This document shows positions 36,877-45,241 of a stretch of 64,000 nt of DNA, one piece after another (within the stretch, counting starts at the first letter, position 1; every line of letters begins with the position of its first letter). Below the pieces are notes generated by a model, which saw only the letters and a list, made by a program, of their open reading frames with translations, searched no databases and was not told the origin of the DNA. The stretch is from Mangrovibacterium diazotrophicum (GTDB taxonomy: Bacteria > Bacteroidota > Bacteroidia > Bacteroidales > Prolixibacteraceae): contig NZ_RAPN01000001.1 of NCBI RefSeq assembly GCF_003610535.1, positions 1,599,320-1,663,319 on the forward strand, written 5' to 3'. A program made the position numbers and the translations under genes.

Positions 36877-39800
36877 TTAGAAAGTCATGTTTAAACTGAA
36901 ACTGTAAGTTGGCAAGTTCGGCATACCAATACCGCTCACCTGATCCGGATCCTGGCCTTTCAATTTTTTGTCGAATGCCCAAACAGCCAGGTTACTTCCC
37001 TGCACGCCAAGGTTCAGGTTTTTAATTCCTGTTCCGTTCAATAGTTTCGTTGGAACATTGTAGTTCACCGAGATTGACTTCAAGCGGATATGGTCTGCGC
37101 TAACAGTTCTCACATCGCTGTAGTCGTACATCCACCAGGCATTTTTACCTTCCGGTACTGCATAACCATAGTTGGTTACATAAACCTTATCGTATCCGTC
37201 AGCCGCTGCTGTATTCGATCCGGTAAAAGTCATGTTGTTATCAGTTAATGCCGGAATGTCGGTGAAGTTTTCGTCGCCAGGTTGCTGCCATCTGTTGTTG
37301 AACTCGCTGTTCATATTTTGGTAGGGCAACGGCAAGCTTTGGTTTCCGTTGTAAAGTTTCAGCAAACGGGTTTTGTAACCCAATTTATAAGTGAAGTTGG
37401 CTGTCAAACTCAGGTTACCGTATCTCACCTGCGTTCCGAAACCACCGTAGTACAAGGGGACGCGACTTCCTTCGTAAACCAACATGGCTTCCAATTGCTC
37501 TTCACGAGTCATGTTCTCTTCAACCAGATGTTTGAAGGTTGGCAAACCTTCCGAGCTCAATCCGTCAAACTGGTACGAGAAGAATCCATTGGTCGGGAAG
37601 CCTTTGCGGTAAATAGAACCCGCCAGGTAATCCGTTGCTGTCAACGATTTTTCTGCTCCGTCTTCAAAACCTTCCAACACACGGTCGTGGTCGTAAGAGA
37701 AGTTGGCGTTCGTGCTCCAGGAGAATTTATTGTGTTTGATATTCACGGTACGAATACTGAATTCGTAGCTGCTTACATCTTTACTTCCCGAGTTGTAGTA
37801 TTGAACTGAACTACCGTTAACCAGCGAAACCGGACGGCTTTGAATCAGGTCTGTACTTTTCGAGTATGCATAGTCAAACGCACCTGACACCCGGTTATCC
37901 AGAACACTGAAGTTCAACCCAAGGTTAAGCGTTTCCGTCTTTTCCCAACGCAGGTTAGCGTTCGGGAACTCCGACAAAGATGCTACGTTCTCCGGGTAAT
38001 AAACTGAATTGAAACGTCCGTAGTCACTAATCAACAAATAAGGACTGGCTGACGGCATGGTTCCGCGAACCCCGTATGATGCACGAAGCGCCAGTTCACT
38101 GAACAATTGCATATCGTTCATGAACGATTCGTTGTGGATATTCCAACGGGTAGATGCCGACCAAGCCGGTTTGAATTTGTAACGTTCGTATTGTCCGAAC
38201 GTATTTGAACCATCACTACGCATGTTGAAGTTGAAAACATAGCGATTGTCATACACATAGTTGGCAATACCAAAGAATGACAAGGAGTTTTTGGTCTTGT
38301 CCGTGATCGTTGGGTAAATAGAAACGCCACCGCTGTTAGTCAACCAGGCGAAAGCCGCATCGTAATCGTAGTTTGCAAAATCCAAGCCTCCAACCGATGT
38401 TGAACTAGATGGCTGATCCAGCGTGATAAATCCACGGCCCTGGTAGTGATTGTATCCGGGCACCGTGAAACCGGTAGCTCCCCAGTAGTTTACCGAACGG
38501 GCTTCCTGCCCCAGGTTCACGTTCAACACATGCTTCTCGCCAAAAACACGGTTGTAGTTCAACTGGTTGGTAATACCGTAAGTATCCTGGCTTACCATAC
38601 CGCCTGAATAAATTCCTCCGAAAGGAACGTAACCGGCATCATCCGTATTTTCAGCGATCATATCTTCGAACTCGTCATAGGTACGAAGCTGAGCGATGTA
38701 ATAGGTATCTTCTGTAATCCATTGTTCCGTTAAGTTGGTCGTGTTGCGATAACTTGCCAACGAAGTCAAACGGAAGTTTTTCAAAAAGTCCCAACGGATT
38801 TGGGCTGAAACCGCAAAATCTTTGTTGGTGATATTGCGCTCCGAGTTATCCAATTCACGCAAAATATTGTAGCGACCATACACGTCATTTCCGTAAATCG
38901 CTTTTTGCTGGTAGAAATATTCACCGTCCTGATCGTAGATCGGAACCGTGCGGGCAGTATAATAAGCTTCGTCAAATACGTTGATAGAAGTGTGGTTGTA
39001 AGTTGCTTTTTGAACCGAGCCACTCACTTTGAACTGCAACAAAATATTCTTTCTCAAATCCAGGTCGAGGTTTGAACGAGCTGTGATACGATTCAAGTCT
39101 ACACCTTTCTCAGTACCTTGCTGATCATCGTAACCCATCGAGAAATAATACCGGGCAGTTTTGCTACCACCACTGGCGCTTACAGCATGTTGCTGACTGA
39201 TAGAAGGACGGTACAATTCTCCGAACCAGTCGGTGTTCAAGGTTTCCAGGTACGAAACCTGATCCTGGAAAGCCTGGAAATCGTAAGTACCATCCCAGTA
39301 GTTCATTAAAGCACCTTCGTAGCCTAAGCGGTCAATGTTTTCGTAGTTCGAGCCGAAACCAAGGTTACGCTCGTACATTTCGCGCGAAACGGCGATACGA
39401 TCTTTCGAGTTCATCAATTTAAAATCAGAATACTGCGGTGCTTGCACAACACTTAAACCACCGGAGTAAGAAATTGAAGCAGAACCTTCGTGGCCCCGTT
39501 TAGTCGTAACTACGATTACACCGTTGGCAGCGCGTGTACCGTAAATTGCAGTTGCCGACGCATCTTTCAATACGTCAATCTGTTCAATATCACTTGGGTT
39601 AATACCGGTTAAGGCATTACCGATCAGGTTGATATTATCGAAACTGTTGATTTCGTCAGCAGTCAAAGTCACCGGATCTTCGTAGATCACACCATCGATT
39701 ACCCAAAGCGGGCTTTGGTTTCCGGTGAATGTACTACCACCGCGCACACGAACTTTTGTAGCAGCTCCCGGAGTTGCAGAGATGTTTGAAATCATCAAAC

Positions 39801-40581
39801 CGGTTGCTTTACCTTCCAGCATTTGATCAACATTCAATGCACCAATCAGTTCCATGTCTTCCGCTTTAATAGTAGAAATAGAACTGGTCAGTTCGCGCTT
39901 GTCAATCACCTGGTAACCGGTCGCCACAACTTCGCCTACCTCGCGGATATCCTGCTGCATTTTGATATCAAATTCAACAACTTTTCCTTCTCCAATCGGA
40001 ACTTCCTGAGTCACATAACCAATAAAAGAGAAAATCACAGCCTCCTTGCGTTCAGGAAGTATCAAGCGAAATTCACCATCCTGGTTTGTTGCTCCACCGA
40101 GGATACTGTTTTTGATGACAATGTGCACGCCGGGCAGGGGTTCGCCTGTTTCGGCATCCGAAACTTTACCCGAAATCGTCACTCGTGTGTCTTGTTGCGA
40201 TTCCTGGTTGGAGTCACTCTTCGTCTTGATCACAATCACGTCATCAACCAGGGTGTAGGTGATATTGGTGCCCGAAAAAACTTCGTCCAATACCTCCTTT
40301 ACGGTGACATCTGATTTACTCAGCGTGATCTCGCTCAGTTCCGACAGGTTATCTTCGTTGAAGAAGAAACTGTAATCACACTGTCGTTTGATCTCATCAA
40401 ACAATTGAGATGCCGAAGCATCTTTTACATCCAAGGTCACCCTTTTGTTCTGCGAGTAGGTGCGAGCTGACACCGACATCGCAACGCAAAAAACAAGAAT
40501 GAAAGTTAACCTCATAATACGCCACATTTTTTTTGGCACACCTGTAGCCAGGAGAGCCATAGGTAATCTCATTTTTTTCAT
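36877..40581 (-). CDS. SusC/RagA-family TonB-dependent transporter with STN domain (peptide locus)
   Basis: Outer-membrane importer. The signal starts at the internal MRLTFILVF, with cleavage near RTYSQ. STN domain about 45-125, carboxypeptidase-like domain about 135-215 (SGKVSDAETGEPLPGVHIVI), plug about 220-365 (LWVIDGVIYED, VLKDASATAIYG), then a barrel. With about 1234 residues it is longer than the other two SusC proteins, consistent with large extracellular loops. The open frame starts at a TTG at 40596, but the ATG at 40581 is preferred. The STN domain ties it to the adjacent FecR. It is proposed to import a peptide rather than a glycan, based on the downstream genes. Confidence 0.95.
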   Translation of the reverse strand: MKKMRLPMALLATGVPKKMWRIMRLTFILVFCVAMSVSARTYSQNKRVTLDVKDASASQLFDEIKRQCDYSFFFNEDNLSELSEITLSKSDVTVKEVLDEVFSGTNITYTLVDDVIVIKTKSDSNQESQQDTRVTISGKVSDAETGEPLPGVHIVIKNSILGGATNQDGEFRLILPERKEAVIFSFIGYVTQEVPIGEGKVVEFDIKMQQDIREVGEVVATGYQVIDKRELTSSISTIKAEDMELIGALNVDQMLEGKATGLMISNISATPGAATKVRVRGGSTFTGNQSPLWVIDGVIYEDPVTLTADEINSFDNINLIGNALTGINPSDIEQIDVLKDASATAIYGTRAANGVIVVTTKRGHEGSASISYSGGLSVVQAPQYSDFKLMNSKDRIAVSREMYERNLGFGSNYENIDRLGYEGALMNYWDGTYDFQAFQDQVSYLETLNTDWFGELYRPSISQQHAVSASGGSKTARYYFSMGYDDQQGTEKGVDLNRITARSNLDLDLRKNILLQFKVSGSVQKATYNHTSINVFDEAYYTARTVPIYDQDGEYFYQQKAIYGNDVYGRYNILRELDNSERNITNKDFAVSAQIRWDFLKNFRLTSLASYRNTTNLTEQWITEDTYYIAQLRTYDEFEDMIAENTDDAGYVPFGGIYSGGMVSQDTYGITNQLNYNRVFGEKHVLNVNLGQEARSVNYWGATGFTVPGYNHYQGRGFITLDQPSSSTSVGGLDFANYDYDAAFAWLTNSGGVSIYPTITDKTKNSLSFFGIANYVYDNRYVFNFNMRSDGSNTFGQYERYKFKPAWSASTRWNIHNESFMNDMQLFSELALRASYGVRGTMPSASPYLLISDYGRFNSVYYPENVASLSEFPNANLRWEKTETLNLGLNFSVLDNRVSGAFDYAYSKSTDLIQSRPVSLVNGSSVQYYNSGSKDVSSYEFSIRTVNIKHNKFSWSTNANFSYDHDRVLEGFEDGAEKSLTATDYLAGSIYRKGFPTNGFFSYQFDGLSSEGLPTFKHLVEENMTREEQLEAMLVYEGSRVPLYYGGFGTQVRYGNLSLTANFTYKLGYKTRLLKLYNGNQSLPLPYQNMNSEFNNRWQQPGDENFTDIPALTDNNMTFTGSNTAAADGYDKVYVTNYGYAVPEGKNAWWMYDYSDVRTVSADHIRLKSISVNYNVPTKLLNGTGIKNLNLGVQGSNLAVWAFDKKLKGQDPDQVSGIGMPNLPTYSFSLNMTF

Positions 40582-40632
40582 AGATTTGTATTGCAATTAA
40601 CTAATAAAGTATTCGTAACAGGATGCTTTTCG

Positions 40633-40654
40633 GGAAGGTGTGCCACCACCTTCC
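40633..40654 (-). terminator. Hairpin between fecR and susC (peptide locus)
   Basis: GGAAGGTG (40633-40640) and CACCTTCC (40647-40654) form a perfect 8-bp stem with a 6-nt loop, 5 nt after the fecR stop. The T run lies on the plus-strand side, so on the minus strand it is not a canonical terminator. Its position matches the fecR-susC hairpins of the other two loci. Confidence 0.45.
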
Positions 40655-40659
40655 TTTTT

Positions 40660-41877
40660 TTATTTTGTTACGGTAAGTATTTTATCATCTGACATTTCCA
40701 CATGCACAGAAGTCTCTGTTTCCAATATCTTAAGCAAACTATTCATGTTTTTATAGCGAGGTAAATCGCCTGTGAAGTGAATAGCCTTCACCGATTCATC
40801 TTCAATCTTAATTTGAACATCGTACCAGCGTGCAACTGTTTTCAACAGCGATTCCAGCGGTTCGTTGCGAAATACGAAACGACCGTCCTTCCAGGCAGTG
40901 TAAACATGCGTATCGACCTGGCTGATTTTTGCTGCCGAAGTTTCGGTGTTCAAAACCAGCTGATCGTTGGGCGCCAAATAGGTCACCTCAGTGCCTTTGT
41001 CCGAGTTCTTATATTCTACTTTTACTTTTCCTTCAACCAGGGTAGTTACAATACTCTCATCGTCAGAGTACGCCGACACATCAAATTGCGTGCCCAAAAC
41101 CTCAATTGTCTGAGACGGAGTCGATACGGTAAACGGTTTGTCCTTGTTGTGGGCAACTTCGAAATAGGCTTCCCCTTTCAGATTTACATGACGCTCGTTA
41201 GGTGAAAAAGGCACCGTATAGGTCAATTCCGACTCAGAGTTCAGCCAAACCCGGCTGCCATCAGGCAACACCAACTGGTACTCGCCACCGCGAGGAATGC
41301 TCAGGCGGTTTGTTACATATTTAGCCTTTGCCGCTGTCTCTTTATTTTCGGCTACCTGGCTGTCGTTGTAAACCAGCACGCCTTCGTTGTTCTCGATCTT
41401 TACATCTCCTTCGTCGATTGACTTGGCGTCTGCTGCTTTAAGGTCGATCACCTGCCCGTTATCCAAAAACAACTGCGCATTTTTCGATCCGGGCTCGATG
41501 CTCACTTCTGCCAATGCCAGCTTTTGCGGCTTTTCAGTAGTCAACTTCCAAACAATACCGATACTCACAGCCAACACCAACATCGCTGCAACAGCAGAAA
41601 CTGTCCGGATAATATTAAGACGGATTACCTTCTTCCGGGTTGTCGTTCGCTGCATCCGGTTTAAGTACATTGTCCATTGCGTCGAAACATCCAAATTGTC
41701 CATTTGCTTGTTCCACGCATCAAACGCCCCGGGTTGAAGAATATCAGCTTCAACTTTCCGGTTATCGCCCGCTTCTTCCCATTTTTGCAAATCTCGCAGT
41801 TGCTCTTCAGTAAGCATTCCCAGCATTTTTCGAGCAAGTAATCCTGCGATCTTTATTTGTTCCTTTACTTTTGTCAT
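40660..41877 (-). CDS. FecR-family anti-sigma factor (peptide locus)
   Basis: Single-pass inner-membrane anti-sigma factor of about 405 residues. The cytoplasmic part is about 1-88, the membrane segment about 89-111 (VSAVAAMLVLAVSIGIVW), the FecR domain follows with LPDGSRVWLNSESELTY, GEAYFEV, VLGTQFDVSAY and TTLVEGKV, and the C-terminal DUF4974 part is about 335-405 (ESLLKTVARWYDVQIKIED). The adjacent ATG at 41877 is preferred to a GTG at 41880. It lies about 90 nt after the sigma gene and upstream of susC, forming the signalling chain SusC-FecR-sigma. Confidence 0.93.
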   Translation of the reverse strand: MTKVKEQIKIAGLLARKMLGMLTEEQLRDLQKWEEAGDNRKVEADILQPGAFDAWNKQMDNLDVSTQWTMYLNRMQRTTTRKKVIRLNIIRTVSAVAAMLVLAVSIGIVWKLTTEKPQKLALAEVSIEPGSKNAQLFLDNGQVIDLKAADAKSIDEGDVKIENNEGVLVYNDSQVAENKETAAKAKYVTNRLSIPRGGEYQLVLPDGSRVWLNSESELTYTVPFSPNERHVNLKGEAYFEVAHNKDKPFTVSTPSQTIEVLGTQFDVSAYSDDESIVTTLVEGKVKVEYKNSDKGTEVTYLAPNDQLVLNTETSAAKISQVDTHVYTAWKDGRFVFRNEPLESLLKTVARWYDVQIKIEDESVKAIHFTGDLPRYKNMNSLLKILETETSVHVEMSDDKILTVTK

Positions 41878-41967
41878 CACACGATCAGGTTAACTAACAA
41901 TTTGAGACCTTTTGCATGTAAGACCGAAACAACCGCAAAGGCGGGTGACAAGAAATGTAAATATTTT

Positions 41968-42525
41968 TTAACGGAAGTTAATGAGATTGAAATAAAGGAT
42001 CATAATCAACTCATCATCAAGCATATCCCGAAGTGAACGATAGGCTCTTTTTTTTACAGTTTTTACCGTATTAATTGTAATCCCCATTTGATCGGCGATG
42101 TCCTGGTTGGAAAACCCCTGTAACATGAGGTTCATAACCTCAACGGCCTGCGGCGATAGCTCACTGATGGCGTATCGAAGTATTTGGTAAGTTTCTTCGC
42201 GAAGAAGCTCGTTTAGAAACTCTTTTTCAGGAAGATGCAGAGCGGCATCCACCGACGAATTCTGGACCTTGTTTTCCTTTTGAATGAGATTCAGACAGGC
42301 ATTTTTGACCAAAACATACAAATAAGCACGCAAAGCATGCTCACTGCTAAACTCCTCCTGATCTTTCTCCCAAAGTTTTACAAAAGCATCCTGGGCTACG
42401 TCCTTGCCCTTGTCCTCGTCCTTTAATATCCGGGAAGCCAACATGCACATAGGCGGAAACAGGCGTTCAAACATTTGCTTAAACTCCTGGCTATCATATG
42501 CTATAACTTTACCGGATACTTTCAT
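41968..42525 (-). CDS. ECF (RpoE-type) sigma factor (peptide locus)
   Basis: 185-residue group 4 sigma factor. Region 2 is visible in ILKDEDKGKDVAQDAFVKLW and ALRAYLYVLVKNACLNLI, region 4 in LSPQAVEVMNLMLQGFSNQD and IADQMGITINTVKTVKKRA. It heads the peptide acquisition locus, and a candidate primary promoter lies about 90-120 nt upstream. It would be released from FecR when the SusC STN domain signals substrate. It is distinct in sequence from the sigma factors of regions 1 and 4. Confidence 0.93.
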   Translation of the reverse strand: MKVSGKVIAYDSQEFKQMFERLFPPMCMLASRILKDEDKGKDVAQDAFVKLWEKDQEEFSSEHALRAYLYVLVKNACLNLIQKENKVQNSSVDAALHLPEKEFLNELLREETYQILRYAISELSPQAVEVMNLMLQGFSNQDIADQMGITINTVKTVKKRAYRSLRDMLDDELIMILYFNLINFR

Positions 42526-42613
42526 AAACGAACATCAAACAATCTCCAATCTTCAATTCTTATAAAATCAAAAACATCAGAAATTGTTTTCAATTGGATT
42601 ATTTATTCGAACG

Positions 42614-42644
42614 CGAAGATAATATTTACGAAACTACCTGCAAT
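42614..42644 (-). promoter_or_regulatory. Candidate promoter of the peptide-locus sigma/fecR unit
   Basis: On the minus strand ATTG (42641-42644) is followed, after 19 nt, by TATCTTCG (42614-42621). The spacing is that of the Bacteroidota primary promoter and the -7 element matches TAnnTTTG except for one base. It lies about 90 nt upstream of the sigma start. Confidence 0.4.
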
Positions 42645-42810
42645 TTGAGATAAAAAAATAAAACCTGCCACCGGAAACGATACATATTTCTGCAAAAGCT
42701 TTCAAAATGTTGGAAAATTGTGCAAACGATTCGTGTAAAATACAGAGCCCATTAACCATCCGGTTTCACCAATAAAGAGCAAATCGTGATTCTCAACTTT
42801 AATAGTTTAG

Positions 42811-42899
42811 AAAAAGAGCTCTGACATCGGCGACATCAGAGCTCTTTCATTTTTATGCAAAATTAACACCTCTCCTTTTAACGAAAAACGACCACCCCG
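42811..42899 (-). repeat. Copy A of an ~85-bp terminator-containing repeat
   Basis: The stretch shares its hairpin (CTCTGACATC..CGACATCAGAG), the spacer ending TTTTTA and the flanking TTTTAACGAAAAACGACC with 57811-57894. Its hairpin (42813-42824 with 42836-42847, 12 bp) is followed on the minus strand by TTTTTC and acts as a probable second terminator for the GH3 gene. In the other copy the shared flank is the 3' end of uxuA. Here it is non-coding. Confidence 0.6.
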
Positions 42900-42926
42900 A
42901 ATCGGAAGAATCGGGCATGGTCGTTT
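42886..42926 (-). terminator. Terminator directly after the GH3 gene
   Basis: AAACGACCA (42886-42894) pairs with TGGTCGTTT (42918-42926), and CCCGA pairs with TCGGG inside, with a small bulge. On the minus strand the T residues of GTCGTTTTTCG follow. It lies about 27 nt after the GH3 stop codon and ends the beta-glucan PUL transcript. Confidence 0.65.
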
Positions 42927-42952
42927 CGGGAAGGTTTGTTGGTATTGATCGG

Positions 42953-45211
42953 TTATTTCAATTCAAATGAAGTGTGTAATCCTTCGGCCGAACTCGGTCC
43001 TACCCAAAGATCGAAGTCGCCGGGCTCCGCCAAAAATTTGCCTTCGCCGTTGTAAAAGCCAAGTTCTTTTTGTGTAAGCACAAAGCTTACCGCAATTGTC
43101 TCCCCTGCCTTTATCATTCTTTTCTCAAAGCCTTTCAACTCTTTTACCGGCCGCACAATGCTGGCTACCCGATCCCGGATGTAAAGCTGCACGACTTCCT
43201 CGCCGTCAACTGCGCTCACATTGCTCACCTGAACGGTTACCTCAAATTTACCGGGTTCAACTTCGTGAACTTCCAGGCCTGAATATTCAAACGTTGAATA
43301 GCTCAAACCAAATCCGAAAGGATACAGCGGAATATAAGACTCGTCCATGTAATGCGGCCAAAAGACCTCTGTTTTGGGGCCGGGGCGACCGGTATTGAAA
43401 TGGTTGTAGTAAACAGGGATGTGTGCCGAACTTCGCGGAAATGTCATCGGCAATTTTCCCGACGGGTTGTAGTCGCCGAACAGTACCTGCGCCAAAGCAT
43501 TGCCTGTCTCGGTTCCCAATTGCCAGGCCTCAACAATCGCAGGAATATGATTATGCGCCCACTCGATGGTCAGGGGACGGCCATTCATCAGCACCAGAAC
43601 AATGTTCGGATTAACCTTGTAAACCGCCTCCAGTAATTCTTCCTGCAAACCCGGCAAACCCAGGTCGGCTCTGGAGCGGGCTTCGCCTGTTTGCAAACCA
43701 TTTTCGCCAAGCACCATCACCACGACTTCCGATTGTTTGGCCAGATTGATGGCTTCGGCAAACTTGCTCCGATCGGTCGTATTAATCTCCAGTTCGGTTG
43801 CGAAAGCTTCCGGGCCGGTCACTAGCTTGACGCCTTCTGCATATTTCAGATCAGCGTTGTATTTCTCCAGACCTTCCAAAACCGAAACGGCTGTATTTTC
43901 GTCACCAGCCATGCGCCAGTTGCCCAACGGACTGTTCTTGTCGTTGGCCAGCGTTCCGATAATGGCCAGTTTCTTTTGTGTTTTCGACAAAGGCAACAAG
44001 CCGTTTTCATTCTTCAGCAGAACAATCGACTTTTTTGCCATGTCCAAAGCCGCAGCCAAATGATCGGGGCTATAAATCTCTTTTTTCTCGCGCTCCTCGC
44101 TGCAATAGCGATAAGGATCGTCAAACAAACCAAGCTCGTATTTCACGCGGAGGATACGCCGAACCGCATCATCCACAACACTTTCTTTTACTTTACCGGC
44201 TTTCACCACATCAACCAAATGCAAAACGTATGCATAAGATTCCATGTCCATATCCGACCCGGCGTTTGCAGCCAGCTCAGCCACCTGCTCCAAATCCCTG
44301 GCATAGCCATGATTAATCATCTCGGCGCCGCTGCTCCAGTCGCTCACCACAAAACCGGTAAAGTCCCAATCACCTTTCAGCACATCCCGCAACAAAAAAC
44401 TGTTGCCCGTAGATGGCACGCCGTTGATAATATTGAACGCATTCATAAACGTTCGCACATTAGCTTCTTCCACCGCCGCTTTGAACGGCGGAAAAATAAC
44501 ATTGTACAAAGTCGTGCTGCTCACATCCACCGTGTTGTAGTCGCGACCGCCCTCAACAAAACCGTAGCCGGCCCAGTGTTTGGCGCAGGCTGCAATTGTA
44601 TTGTCAGCACTCAGGTCGTCTCCCTGAAAACCTTTCACACGGGCTATGGCAATCTTGCTTCCGAGGAAAGGATCTTCCCCGGCACCTTCCATCACACGCC
44701 CCCAACGAGGATCATGTGACACATCCACCATTGGGGCGAAGGTCCAGTTTAGCCCCTCGGCCGAAGCTTCGATGGCTGCAACGCGAGCCGATTTCTCGAT
44801 TGCCTGAAGATCCCAGCTGGCAGATTCTGCCAACGGAATCGGCGAAAGTGTTTTATGCCCGTGGATAACATCGAAGCCAAAAATCATCGGGATTCCCAAA
44901 CGGGAACTGTCCACCGCCAGCTGCTGCATCTTGCGCACATTCTCAACGCCTCTCACGTTCAGCATCGAACCAACCAGCCCTTGTTTGATGTGTTCGTACT
45001 TGTTTTTGGCGTTCCCTTCCGACGGCGCCGGGCCTGTCAGATCGTAAAAACCAGTGTACTGGTTCATCTGTCCAACTTTCTCTTCCAAAGTCATTTTCGA
45101 CAACAACTCCGTTATTTTCCGGTCGATATCGTCAACCGGCTTTTGCTGCTGTTGTTGACAAGCCGAAAAAAGTAGGAGAATAGCCGCTCCTGCAAATATT
45201 TGTCTAATCAT
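42953..45211 (-). CDS. GH3 beta-glucosidase (BglX-like) lipoprotein
   Basis: Retaining exo-beta-glucosidase of family 3, about 752 residues, with a lipoprotein signal (LLLFSAC-Q, Cys18). The TIM-barrel domain opens with MTLEEKVGQMNQYTG and ends with the nucleophile region GFVVSDWSS (Asp291). The alpha/beta sandwich domain (about 380-600) and a fibronectin-like C-terminus follow (VVQLYIRD, PVKELKGFEK). The ATG at 45211 begins the signal peptide, while the frame is open to a TTG at 45220. It is the last gene of the locus, 30 nt after a GH30 gene. With that context it probably cleaves gluco-oligosaccharides such as gentiobiose from beta-1,6-glucan. Confidence 0.92.
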   Translation of the reverse strand: MIRQIFAGAAILLLFSACQQQQQKPVDDIDRKITELLSKMTLEEKVGQMNQYTGFYDLTGPAPSEGNAKNKYEHIKQGLVGSMLNVRGVENVRKMQQLAVDSSRLGIPMIFGFDVIHGHKTLSPIPLAESASWDLQAIEKSARVAAIEASAEGLNWTFAPMVDVSHDPRWGRVMEGAGEDPFLGSKIAIARVKGFQGDDLSADNTIAACAKHWAGYGFVEGGRDYNTVDVSSTTLYNVIFPPFKAAVEEANVRTFMNAFNIINGVPSTGNSFLLRDVLKGDWDFTGFVVSDWSSGAEMINHGYARDLEQVAELAANAGSDMDMESYAYVLHLVDVVKAGKVKESVVDDAVRRILRVKYELGLFDDPYRYCSEEREKKEIYSPDHLAAALDMAKKSIVLLKNENGLLPLSKTQKKLAIIGTLANDKNSPLGNWRMAGDENTAVSVLEGLEKYNADLKYAEGVKLVTGPEAFATELEINTTDRSKFAEAINLAKQSEVVVMVLGENGLQTGEARSRADLGLPGLQEELLEAVYKVNPNIVLVLMNGRPLTIEWAHNHIPAIVEAWQLGTETGNALAQVLFGDYNPSGKLPMTFPRSSAHIPVYYNHFNTGRPGPKTEVFWPHYMDESYIPLYPFGFGLSYSTFEYSGLEVHEVEPGKFEVTVQVSNVSAVDGEEVVQLYIRDRVASIVRPVKELKGFEKRMIKAGETIAVSFVLTQKELGFYNGEGKFLAEPGDFDLWVGPSSAEGLHTSFELK

Positions 45212-45241
45212 CGTTTCCAATTTTGTCGTTCGTCTGTTCTT

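Larger units (their letters stand above)
42526..42952. other. Intergenic region between GH3 and the peptide-locus sigma gene
   Basis: No coding sequence was seen. From right to left it contains a large interrupted hairpin right after the GH3 stop (42886-42926), a second hairpin belonging to a repeat shared with 57811-57894 (42811-42899), and a candidate promoter for the sigma gene (42614-42644). The stretch 42660-42805 shows nothing recognisable. Confidence 0.6.

Noticed and set aside
43976-44719. 247-codon open frame on the plus strand inside the GH3 gene
   Set aside because: It is antisense to a clear GH3 coding region with catalytic motifs, its translation is low-complexity His/Arg/Gln-rich text without family features, and no start context is evident.
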